DNA of 52,554 bases. Source: Paenibacillus sp. A3 (GTDB lineage Bacteria; Bacillota; Bacilli; Paenibacillales; NBRC-103111). Under the pieces are notes generated by a model, which was not told where the DNA came from, did no database searches, and was given only the letters and a program-made list of their open reading frames with translations. The DNA is taken from the NCBI RefSeq assembly GCF_001399685.1, contig NZ_JTHN01000069.1:1-52554 (forward strand). The letters are read 5' to 3'. Shown one piece after another: positions 1 to 7,363 of this stretch. Made by a program: the position numbers and the translations under genes. Positions within the stretch are counted from its first letter, which is position 1; the number at the start of each line of letters is the position of its first letter.

Positions 1-72
1 GTAAACTCTTACGGGACATACCCCACCTCTATTAGTCTGAGTTTTTCTATTTTCAAGGCTTCCCAACACTTT
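1..72. repeat. Right end of a terminator-associated inverted-repeat element (copy C, cut by window edge)
   Basis: Bases 18-29 (ATACCCCACCTC), the following TCTATT-type motif and the terminal CAAC (bases 64-67) match, in the same order, the right arms of the two complete copies at 24455-24670 and 31721-31999. As in those copies, CAAC is followed by about five bases and then a GC-rich terminator-like hairpin (73-95). Only the right arm is inside the window. The assignment rests on similarity by eye to the other two copies, and the divergence is greatest between bases 30 and 62. Confidence 0.6.
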
Positions 73-95
73 AGGGGAGGATTTACTCCTCCCCT
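73..95 (-). terminator. Hairpin at the end of the yesN-like gene, lacking a T tail
   Basis: AGGGGAGG and CCTCCCCT form an 8-bp perfect stem with a 7-base loop. On the minus strand it overlaps the stop codon of the response regulator at 83. It is not followed by a T run; the next bases belong to inverted-repeat copy C. This is what is expected if the element entered a terminator and moved the T tail to the far side. Confidence 0.55.
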
Positions 96-1717
96 GTCGA
101 GGTGCCGAGCCGCTGCTCGCGGTACTCGGACGGCGTAATGCCGTTCTTTTTCTTGAAAATTTCGCGGAAATATTTGCGGTCATGGTAGCCGAGCCGCTCG
201 GCAATCTCATAGATGGGAATGGCGGCGTCCTCCAGCCAATCTTTGGCCTGGGCCAGCTTCAGATCGGTGACGTATTCCACGAAGGAGATTCCCGTCTCCC
301 GTTTAAACAGGCCGCTGAAGTAGTTGGGGCTGACGCCGACATAATCCGCTACCGCCGACAGCCCGATCGGCTGCAGCAGGTTCTGCTCAATGAACGCCTT
401 CGCTTCGCCGACAATCGATTTGGAGCCCGCTTGGACAAACTGCTTGACCTGCAGCGCCGCTTGATGGAACCAGAGCGGAATATGCTCCTTCAGCTCGCCC
501 AGCTTCGCGCGGTTGCACAGCTCAAACCACGCCTCGGGCAGCGGGCCGCTTTCCCCTTCCGCCATCCCCAGATCGTGCAGAAGCCGGTTCAACGCAGTGA
601 CAAGCTGAATACAAGAGAAGCGGAAGTCGGCCGGCTTGCCCTCCTCCCCCTCGAGCGCACGGAAGAAGGAAGCCGCCGCTTCCTGGGCCGATTCCGCCTG
701 GCCCCGCCTGACGAGCGTCAGCAGCTCCTGCTCCTGAAGCGCTGGGTAACCGGTCCGCTTCATCCGGAACGGGATCAAGTCCTCCACGTGTACCACCTGG
801 TTGTTCCCGAAAAAATACACATGCTCGATCGCCTCGCAGGCTTCCCGGTATGCGCCGGGCAGCTCACGCAGCTCCGGACATAACGAGCTGATGCCGATCG
901 TTACCGTAAGGCCCGAATGCTTCTCCACCGAAGTGCGGCACCAATCCGCAAATTTCAACAGCTTTTCCTTGATCTCTTTGGCCGGCTCGGCCGGATCGTA
1001 ATTGACGAGCATCGCCAGCAGGCCCCACTCGGCATAAAAAGCGATGCCTGTCCCCCACGACGACAAGCAGTCGCCGATAATGTTCTCGACGATAAAGCGG
1101 CTGAGCTCAACCTCCTCTACGGGCTTATGCGAAATTTCATCGAAACGGTCGATCGCGACAGCCAGCAGCGCGAAGCTCGAAGGCTTGAGGGGGATTTCCG
1201 CAAAATCCCATTTATCCCGCAAACGCACCTGCCGCTCGTCCCGAAACCGGATCATCTCGTTCAAATATTGCTGCCGCAGGGCCGGCAGGCTGCGCCGGAT
1301 CGTTTGCTGAAACTTCACCCGCTGCGCGTCCCGCTCCTGCTCCTTGCGAAGCTCGCTGAGCAGCTTGGCGATAATCCCGGTCATTTCTTTAATGTCAACC
1401 GGCTTCAATACATAGTTCGAAGCGCCGAGCGCAAGCGCTTGCTTCGCGTAGTCGAATTCCTCGTAGCCGCTAAGTACGACGAAACGGACGGCCCGCTCGA
1501 AGCGTGCTCTGATGTGCTCCATCAGCTCGATGCCGTTCATATTCGGCATCTTGATATCCGTCACGATGAGATCGGCCGGATCGGTTGCATAGCGGTGCAG
1601 CGCCTCCTTGCCGTCGAGTGCGATTTCGACCTGCGATACGCCGAGCGTCTCCCAAGGAATATGCTTGCGGATGCCCTGCACGACGCTCTCCTTATCGTCC
1701 ACCAGCAGTACTTTCAT
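83..1717 (-). CDS. YesN-type response regulator with AraC-family DNA-binding domain
   Basis: Two-component response regulator of 544 residues. Residues 1-120 are a receiver domain starting MKVLLVDDKE, with the phosphoacceptor Asp at about position 54 (VTDIKMPNMNG) and the conserved Lys in YVLKPVD. The long middle region is typical of YesN proteins, and the last 100 residues carry the two AraC helix-turn-helix motifs (LSAVADYVGVSPNYFSGLFK and IYEIAERLGYHDRKYFREIF). I chose the ATG at 1717 because GGAGGAGG lies six bases upstream; an in-frame start seven codons earlier has no such site. It overlaps the 3' end of the YesM-like kinase, so the two are translationally coupled and almost certainly partners. 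YesMN pairs usually control a neighbouring ABC sugar importer; any such operon would lie left of the window. Target unknown. Confidence 0.93.
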   Translation of the reverse strand: MKVLLVDDKESVVQGIRKHIPWETLGVSQVEIALDGKEALHRYATDPADLIVTDIKMPNMNGIELMEHIRARFERAVRFVVLSGYEEFDYAKQALALGASNYVLKPVDIKEMTGIIAKLLSELRKEQERDAQRVKFQQTIRRSLPALRQQYLNEMIRFRDERQVRLRDKWDFAEIPLKPSSFALLAVAIDRFDEISHKPVEEVELSRFIVENIIGDCLSSWGTGIAFYAEWGLLAMLVNYDPAEPAKEIKEKLLKFADWCRTSVEKHSGLTVTIGISSLCPELRELPGAYREACEAIEHVYFFGNNQVVHVEDLIPFRMKRTGYPALQEQELLTLVRRGQAESAQEAAASFFRALEGEEGKPADFRFSCIQLVTALNRLLHDLGMAEGESGPLPEAWFELCNRAKLGELKEHIPLWFHQAALQVKQFVQAGSKSIVGEAKAFIEQNLLQPIGLSAVADYVGVSPNYFSGLFKRETGISFVEYVTDLKLAQAKDWLEDAAIPIYEIAERLGYHDRKYFREIFKKKNGITPSEYREQRLGTSTGEE

Positions 1718-3542
1718 GCGGTACCTCCTCCTTCGCATCGCGGATGCGGATCTCGAATCGCGAGCCTTCCCCTACCCGGCTCTCGGCCTGGAACGATGCG
1801 CGTTCCCCAAAAAAGTAACGAAGTCGTTCCTTGATATTCATAATCGCGTAGCCTTCTCCGCTCCGAGAAGCGACACCCGTCGCTGCGTCCGCGGTATGCA
1901 GCGGCGCGTTGAAAAGGCCGATTAGCCCCGGATCGATCCCCGAGCCGTTGTCTTCCACGGTCAGCACCGTCGTGTCCGTTCCTTCCCGGAAGCTTTTCAC
2001 CCGGATCCGGTTATTTTGGTACTCGTTATCTCTGAACGCGTGCAGCACCGCATTTTCCGCCAAAGGCTGCAGGATGATTTTCGGTACGACAATTTCCTTC
2101 GTTCGCTCATCCACCGACACCTCGAACGCAAACTGCCGCTTATATTGATAATTGACGAGCTTCAAATATTGCTCGACGTGTTCCATTTCTTTCCCCACGG
2201 TCGTCGCTTCCTCGCCACGGTTCAGACTGAGCCGGAAGAAGCGGGACAACGACAAAATAATATCGCTGGCCGACGAATCGTTGAATTCGAGCGACTTCCA
2301 ATAAATTTCATCAAGCGTATTGTACAGAAAATGCGGATTGATCTGCGCTTGAAGCGCACGCATCTCCGCCCTCCGCTTCGCGAGGCTCTCCTCCACCACC
2401 TGCTTCAGCAGCCGCTGAATTTGGTCCAGCAGCTCGTCAAACCGCCGCCCCAACTCTCCGATCTCGTCCCGGCTCTCGGAAGCGAAGCGCACGTCGAGGT
2501 CGCCTTTTTTCGCTTGGGACATGAGCCGCTGCAGCCTGCGCACCGGAAGGGTGACCCAGCGGGCGATCGATTTGTTCATGAAGAAAGAGAACGCCAGCAG
2601 CGCCACCGTCAGCAGTACGGTAAAATATTTAATGTAAGCGATCTTGACGAGCAGCTGCTTTTTCGGCTGAACGACTAGCGCCTGCCAGCCGGCAATCGGA
2701 ATCGGCTTATGATTGACCAGATACGTTTGATCTCCCAGCTTTACTTCGAAAAACGACGGTTTCACCGAGAAATCCGGCACCTGCGCCTGCTCCAGAAACT
2801 GTTCCGTCACCTCGCTGCGGGAGGACAGCAGGATCGGCCGGCCGTTCTCGTCCAAAATCATCGAGAACCCGTCGGGCACCAGTTGGATGCTCTGCAGATT
2901 GCGTTCGAAATAGTCTGCCCGCAGCGAGATCACCAAATAATTGTCCAGCTCCAGCGCACCGGTGGCCGTCGCTGGTCTGCTGACCAGACCGATCACCGCC
3001 CCTTCCTCGACAAAGAGCGGATTTTCCCCGGCGTAGACCCAACGGTTCGTCGACGACGGCTTAATCGCTTCGTAATACGCCGTCTCCTTAAAATCGGTTT
3101 CCTTTCTTGCCGCCGGAACCCCTTCGAAAAATTCTCCCTTGGGCGTGTATAAATAAATTCCGCGAATCGTAGGAGAGGACAGACTCGCTTTCGAGAACAG
3201 CGAAAATACGTTATTGAAAATGACGGAATACGTTTCGTCCGACCGGTTCTGGCTCCATTCGATCGCCCGTGCCAGCTCGTCGCTGGAATTGATCCAGTAC
3301 AGCTTGTCGCTGACGTTCTTCAGCTCGTTGCCGACATTGGCGCTAAGCTGGCTGACCGTCCGGTCTGCGGCGTTATAGGCGTACTCTTCGATATAGCGGG
3401 CCGCCTGATTGAACGAGAATGCCCCCGTCAGCGGCACGGCGATCAGAATGACGATGGACGTCATCAGAAACACCTTCCATTCGAGCCCCCAATCGAGGAA
3501 ACGCTCCGCCGCCCTGCGCATGCGGGCTCCGAACCACCGCAT
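1692..3542 (-). CDS. YesM-type sensor histidine kinase
   Basis: Membrane sensor kinase of 616 residues. A first transmembrane helix near residues 25-45 (VFLMTSIVILIAVPLTGAF) is followed by an extracellular sensor region of about 230 residues, a second helix (YFTVLLTVALLAFSFFM), a HAMP domain, and a His_kinase (PF06580-like) domain with the phosphoacceptor in QINPHFLYNTLDEIYWKS at about residue 400. A HATPase domain follows with LQPLAENAVLHAF (N box) and DNGSGI (G1). The ATG at 3542 is chosen because AGGTGG lies five bases upstream; a GTG three codons earlier is also in frame. The stop overlaps the start of the YesN-like regulator by 26 bases. Signal sensed is unknown; in this family it is commonly an extracellular carbohydrate or a transporter state. 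Confidence 0.93.
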   Translation of the reverse strand: MRWFGARMRRAAERFLDWGLEWKVFLMTSIVILIAVPLTGAFSFNQAARYIEEYAYNAADRTVSQLSANVGNELKNVSDKLYWINSSDELARAIEWSQNRSDETYSVIFNNVFSLFSKASLSSPTIRGIYLYTPKGEFFEGVPAARKETDFKETAYYEAIKPSSTNRWVYAGENPLFVEEGAVIGLVSRPATATGALELDNYLVISLRADYFERNLQSIQLVPDGFSMILDENGRPILLSSRSEVTEQFLEQAQVPDFSVKPSFFEVKLGDQTYLVNHKPIPIAGWQALVVQPKKQLLVKIAYIKYFTVLLTVALLAFSFFMNKSIARWVTLPVRRLQRLMSQAKKGDLDVRFASESRDEIGELGRRFDELLDQIQRLLKQVVEESLAKRRAEMRALQAQINPHFLYNTLDEIYWKSLEFNDSSASDIILSLSRFFRLSLNRGEEATTVGKEMEHVEQYLKLVNYQYKRQFAFEVSVDERTKEIVVPKIILQPLAENAVLHAFRDNEYQNNRIRVKSFREGTDTTVLTVEDNGSGIDPGLIGLFNAPLHTADAATGVASRSGEGYAIMNIKERLRYFFGERASFQAESRVGEGSRFEIRIRDAKEEVPHESTAGGR

Positions 3543-3660
3543 AGCCACCACCTCTTTCTAGTCTGTTGTAGCATAAACCTCAGGGGCCGAAAAGGGATAA
3601 AAATTACAGGCTCTCCTGCTTCGAGCGTAAATATACCGCCTCTCTCCCTAACGCCCGGCA

Positions 3661-3702
3661 AAAAAAATAAACCGTGCCTTGAATGGCTCAAGGTTACGGT
3701 TT
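3661..3702 (-). terminator. Intrinsic terminator after the OmpR-type regulator
   Basis: On the minus strand, AAACCGT plus CCTTGA pair with TCAAGG plus ACGGTTT (3669-3702), followed by A and eight T residues. The stem overlaps the regulator's TAA stop at 3701-3703. Confidence 0.85.
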
Positions 3703-4426
3703 ACAGTTTCAGTGCATGGCTCGCGCCGGCGGCGATGAATTTATAGCCTACGCCATGGACGTTGATAATATATTTCGGATTCGACGGGTCCGGCTCGATT
3801 TTCTTGCGAAGGTTGCTGACATGTACGATAATCGTTCTCGTGTCGTTGAAGCTTTCCTGTCCCCAAATTTCGCGGAACAGCTGCTCGTGGCTGAACGTCT
3901 GCTCCGGACGCGAGGCGAGAAAGCTCAGCAGATCGAATTCCTTGCGGGACAGCGTTACTTCTTGCCCGTTCACTCGCACCACACGGCTTAACCGGTCGAT
4001 CCGCAAATTGCCGACGACCAGCTTGTCGGGCTGTCCTCCCGCCTGCTCCGCCGCAGCCAAATGCGGCCTGCGCAAATGCGCGCGTACCCGGGCCATCAGC
4101 TCGTTCGGGCTAAATGGCTTCGTAATATAATCGTCGCCGCCCAGATTCAACCCGGCGATTTTGTCCGCTTCGTCTTTTTTGCAGCTCAAAAATAAGATCG
4201 GCACGGGAGAAACCGCCCGAAGCTCCCGGCATACTTCAAAGCCGCTTCGCCCCGGCAGAAGTACGTCCAATATCGCCAGATCCGGCCGCTCCGCCTCAGC
4301 GATCTTAAGCGCTTCTTCGCCGCTGGTTGCGAGCAGGACACGGTAATTGTTTTTTTCCAAGTAAAGACGGATCACTTCCCGAATCTCGGGATCATCTTCC
4401 ACAACTAACACTGTTTGCTCCGTCAT
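3701..4426 (-). CDS. OmpR/PhoB-family response regulator
   Basis: Response regulator of 241 residues from the ATG at 4426 (MTEQTVLVVEDD). The receiver domain has the acidic pair at the end of strand 1, phosphoacceptor Asp54 (AILDVLLPG) and Lys in YITKPFSPNEL. A winged-helix DNA-binding domain follows (LSRKEFDLLSFLASRPEQTF, then DTRTIIVHVSNLRKKIE). An in-frame start 18 codons upstream overlaps the kinase gene's end, but the conserved family start is the one chosen; the ribosome site before it is weak (GGTGG), suggesting translational coupling to the kinase 35 bases upstream. The pair forms one transcription unit ending at the terminator at 3661-3702. Regulon not inferable. Confidence 0.92.
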   Translation of the reverse strand: MTEQTVLVVEDDPEIREVIRLYLEKNNYRVLLATSGEEALKIAEAERPDLAILDVLLPGRSGFEVCRELRAVSPVPILFLSCKKDEADKIAGLNLGGDDYITKPFSPNELMARVRAHLRRPHLAAAEQAGGQPDKLVVGNLRIDRLSRVVRVNGQEVTLSRKEFDLLSFLASRPEQTFSHEQLFREIWGQESFNDTRTIIVHVSNLRKKIEPDPSNPKYIINVHGVGYKFIAAGASHALKL

Positions 4427-4461
4427 CCGTTTCACCACCGCATCGATGTAGTTCCCTGGTC

Positions 4462-6609
4462 CTAAGAAGAGAATAAACAATTGGACTGTTGCCGGTCAAG
4501 CTTTTTTTGGGGATTGGCAACGGGTATCGTGAAGCAGAACACGGTTCCTCGTCCTGGTTCGGTCCGGTCTACCCAAATGCGTCCCCCATGGTATTCTATG
4601 ATTTCTCTGGATATGGAAAGCCCGAGCCCTTTGCCGCCCGCAGCGGAATTGCGCGATCGGTTGCTGGTATAGAACCGGTCGAACACGTAAGGCAAATCTT
4701 GTTCGTTAATACCGCCCCCCGTATCGTTGACCCGGCACAGCAGTTGTTCCCCGTCGTCGACCATTTCTACCTGAATGGAGCCGCCTTCCGGCGTGAACTT
4801 GATCGCATTGAAGATCAAATTGCTGAACACCTGATGCAGCCGCTCCAGATCAACCTCCACCGCGGAAAATTCACGCGCCGGATCGTCTCCTTCGGCCCGG
4901 AGCGCCAGCGTATAATGAATGCCCGCATTGCGCGTATCCAGCTCGTAGCGGCTGAACAGCAGCTCGATCAGGCGGTCGGTGCGCATGAGCTGCTTTTTGA
5001 AGGTCACCTGTCTCGCTTCAAGCTGGGAGAGCTGGAACAGGTCCTCGATCAACCGGTCCATGCTGACGACTTTGCTGTGAATAAGCCGCAAATAACGCTC
5101 CTTCTGCTCCTCCGTATCCACGATGCCATCCAGCACTGCCTCCAAGTAGCATTGAATCGTCGTCAGCGGCGTGCCCAAATCGTGCGATATGTTGCTGAGC
5201 AACCGGCTCCGGGACTTCTCCATCCGCGACAGCTCGTCATTTTTCCGCTGCAGCTCCAGATTCGCCTGCTCAAGATCGGCCGTCCGTTCCTTGATCTTGT
5301 CATGCAGCCCGCTGTTCAGCTGCGTCAAAGCGGCCGAAAGCTTCTCCTCGCTCCCATACCCCCGCGACAGCTTGACCGACAGCAGCACCGATTGGGAGAA
5401 AATAAAGATCAGCAAGCCAAAAGCGGACATCTTGTCCGTCGTCTGCACCAGTTCGTGAGCATACAGCATATCATTGACGAGTGTAGCCGCAAAGATCAAG
5501 CTGGCGAGCAGCAGCAGCCCTCCGCCCTCTCTTCTGCGCAAAAAGGCGAGCACGATGATGCATAAAATGTAGCCGACACCCGCTCCCACAATGAGCTGCA
5601 ATACGATAAGCCATTTCGTAATCAGCATGGTTGGCAGCAGCGGAACGACAACGGCGTACAGCAGCGTTACCGCGCAGAAATACGTCGTTATTTTCCGCGA
5701 GCTTTCCCTCGGATACATGCTGGCGAAAAACAAGACGAACAGCGGCATACTCAAATCCGCCGTCAAATACTCCAGAACCAGAGCCAGCGTCCAATCGAAG
5801 CGGGGAAACGCCTGAGTCACGACCATTTCCCCGATCAGCGCCATGCGCAGGCAGAAGACAAGGCAAAATAATCCGAAATAAAGCATGGCCAGCTCTTTGG
5901 TCCGTACGACAAACAGGCCGAGATGGTAAAGTCCCATGATCAGCAGGCTGCCGATCAGCAGCGTATCGAAGCCGACCGACAGCTGCTTCGCCCTCGCCAC
6001 CGACTCGAACAGGCCGAACTCGATCGGCTGCCGGATGCCGCCCTTCTCGTGCGAATAGTTCGATACTTGAAGAACCAGCACCAGTTCGCTCGTATGGGTA
6101 TGAGCGACGGCCAGCTGGGTTAAAAAATGAGGCTTCGATTCCGGTTCAGACTTGTTTGCGGTTCCGGCGGACGCGATTTCTTTTCCATTCACCCAGAGCT
6201 TATAAGACGTATAGATTGGAGGAAGCCGCAGGGCGAGCATCCGCTCATGATCGGACAACAAAATCTTGAGGCGGTATGTGGCGTACCCTTCGCCTCCCAG
6301 CACCGTTCCGTCCTTCGTCGTGCCGTTCCAGGAACCCGGAAGGCTGGCATAGCTTGGTGCTCCGAAGCGTTCCGCAGACAAGTCTTCGGGATGCTTGAAT
6401 TCGTTCCAGTAAAACTCCCACTCGCCATTTAGCGGAAGATGTCCTTTCCGATCCCAGTTCCATTCCCGCAGATCCAATTCGCCCCGAACCGCCGTCGGCG
6501 AATTGCCGTAGGTGAAGAACAACCGTTCTCCCGCAATCAGTCCTACGATCAAAAATACGATAATGGTGAAAAATGCGGCAACCCGCCTCGATATTCGTTC
6601 CAGCGGCAT
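4462..6609 (-). CDS. 7TMR-DISM-type sensor histidine kinase
   Basis: Sensor kinase of 715 residues. An N-terminal signal anchor (FFTIIVFLIVGLIAGERLFF) precedes an extracellular jelly-roll domain (LNGEWEFYWNEF, then LPGSWNG and YRLKI, residues about 45-185) of the carbohydrate-binding-like type that pairs with 7TMR-DISM receptors. Seven predicted membrane segments run from about residue 205 to 410, followed by a coiled coil rich in Leu and Glu. The HisKA box reads SNISHDLGTPLTTIQCYLE (His at about 475), where Gly replaces the more common Arg/Lys of S-H-x-L-R-T-P-L. The HATPase has NLIFNAIKFTPEGG, NDTGGGI and GGKGLGLSI. GAGG lies upstream of the ATG at 6609. Partner is the OmpR-type regulator immediately downstream. 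Ligand unknown. Confidence 0.92.
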   Translation of the reverse strand: MPLERISRRVAAFFTIIVFLIVGLIAGERLFFTYGNSPTAVRGELDLREWNWDRKGHLPLNGEWEFYWNEFKHPEDLSAERFGAPSYASLPGSWNGTTKDGTVLGGEGYATYRLKILLSDHERMLALRLPPIYTSYKLWVNGKEIASAGTANKSEPESKPHFLTQLAVAHTHTSELVLVLQVSNYSHEKGGIRQPIEFGLFESVARAKQLSVGFDTLLIGSLLIMGLYHLGLFVVRTKELAMLYFGLFCLVFCLRMALIGEMVVTQAFPRFDWTLALVLEYLTADLSMPLFVLFFASMYPRESSRKITTYFCAVTLLYAVVVPLLPTMLITKWLIVLQLIVGAGVGYILCIIVLAFLRRREGGGLLLLASLIFAATLVNDMLYAHELVQTTDKMSAFGLLIFIFSQSVLLSVKLSRGYGSEEKLSAALTQLNSGLHDKIKERTADLEQANLELQRKNDELSRMEKSRSRLLSNISHDLGTPLTTIQCYLEAVLDGIVDTEEQKERYLRLIHSKVVSMDRLIEDLFQLSQLEARQVTFKKQLMRTDRLIELLFSRYELDTRNAGIHYTLALRAEGDDPAREFSAVEVDLERLHQVFSNLIFNAIKFTPEGGSIQVEMVDDGEQLLCRVNDTGGGINEQDLPYVFDRFYTSNRSRNSAAGGKGLGLSISREIIEYHGGRIWVDRTEPGRGTVFCFTIPVANPQKKLDRQQSNCLFSS

Positions 6610-6782
6610 GTGCTACCTCACGCTCCTCCGGCTTCGAGATACCGGCGGAAGCCGCTTGCGATTCTTTCAGCCAATTTCGTTTGGTATTCTTGTTGACATG
6701 ATGATGGTTTAAAACTGATCCGTTCGATCAATTGTGTATTCGCCCCTCAAGCGTTAAATCCTGCTTTTTCCAGACTCCGGCC

Positions 6783-7151
6783 TCAGGCATGCGGAGCCGA
6801 CTGCTTCGAGCGGACCGACGTCCAATCCGTGCGGTAGAACCGAATGCCCAAGGCCAGGGCAAAGGATGCAAGGAACGCGTAGAGCGACAGCCAGGCGCCG
6901 GTGCTGCCAAGATCCGCGACAAAGGTTAAGACGTAGGCCAGCGGCACAAAGAACAGCCAATTGAGCACCAGTGACGTCCGCAGCAGGAAGGTCGTGTCGC
7001 CCAGACCGCGCAGCGCTCCCGCATGTGCCAGCCAACCGACCGCAACGGCCAACAGCGCAACCGCGATGCCGACGTATAGCGCAACATACGTCCGGCGGAC
7101 CGCTTGATCCATTTGTCCGGCCCCGTAATGTCCTCGGTTTATATGAGAATT
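6783..7151 (-). pseudogene. Remnant of a MATE-family multidrug efflux gene
   Basis: An ORF of 109 codons from the ATG at 7112 encodes a membrane protein that matches only the C-terminal end of MATE transporters: GALRGLGDTTF is the highly recognisable family motif, followed by two helices and a short basic tail. Similarity continues upstream of that ATG in the same frame as RGHYGAGQMDQAVRR, resembling the internal MATE motif G-x-x-x-G-A-G-x-x-x-x-A, up to an in-frame TAA at 7152. Between the two blocks the usual linker and helices are missing: only about 17 residues separate them. I read this as a truncated, internally deleted MATE gene that is no longer functional. An alternative is a short expressed membrane peptide, which I consider unlikely because the ribosome site is poor. 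Confidence 0.65.
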
Positions 7152-7260
7152 TTAACCTATCTCTTCCCATTGTGCCTGAATTTGCCGAACTGAACAAGGG
7201 AGAAAATACTATAGTCATTTCTTCCTATTCCAAGGCAGTTTCCTGCCGCTTTCTTTCCTA

Positions 7261-7290
7261 TGTAAAACGGCCCGGCGTAATCCGCCGGGC
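7261..7290 (-). terminator. Probable intrinsic terminator of the DUF2334 gene
   Basis: GCCCGGCG (7270-7277) pairs with CGCCGGGC (7283-7290) across a five-base loop. On the minus strand the stem is followed by CGTTTTACA, a short T run. It lies about 75 bases past the stop of the gene at 7364-9265. Confidence 0.55.
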
Positions 7291-7363
7291 TGGGTAACAG
7301 CTCAATGAAATGAAAATATGCAATAGGATAGCTGACGCTCTGTAGTACTTTTCCATAGCTTGA

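Noticed and set aside
917..1834. Plus-strand ORF of 305 codons opposite the YesN/YesM-like genes
   Set aside because: It crosses the boundary of two well-supported minus-strand genes and resembles no protein.
6693..6721. TTGACA on the plus strand as a promoter
   Set aside because: No -10 at 16-19 bases and no plus-strand gene downstream; chance match.
6754..7218. 154-codon minus-strand ORF over the MATE remnant
   Set aside because: It is in a different frame from the recognisable MATE motifs and resembles nothing.
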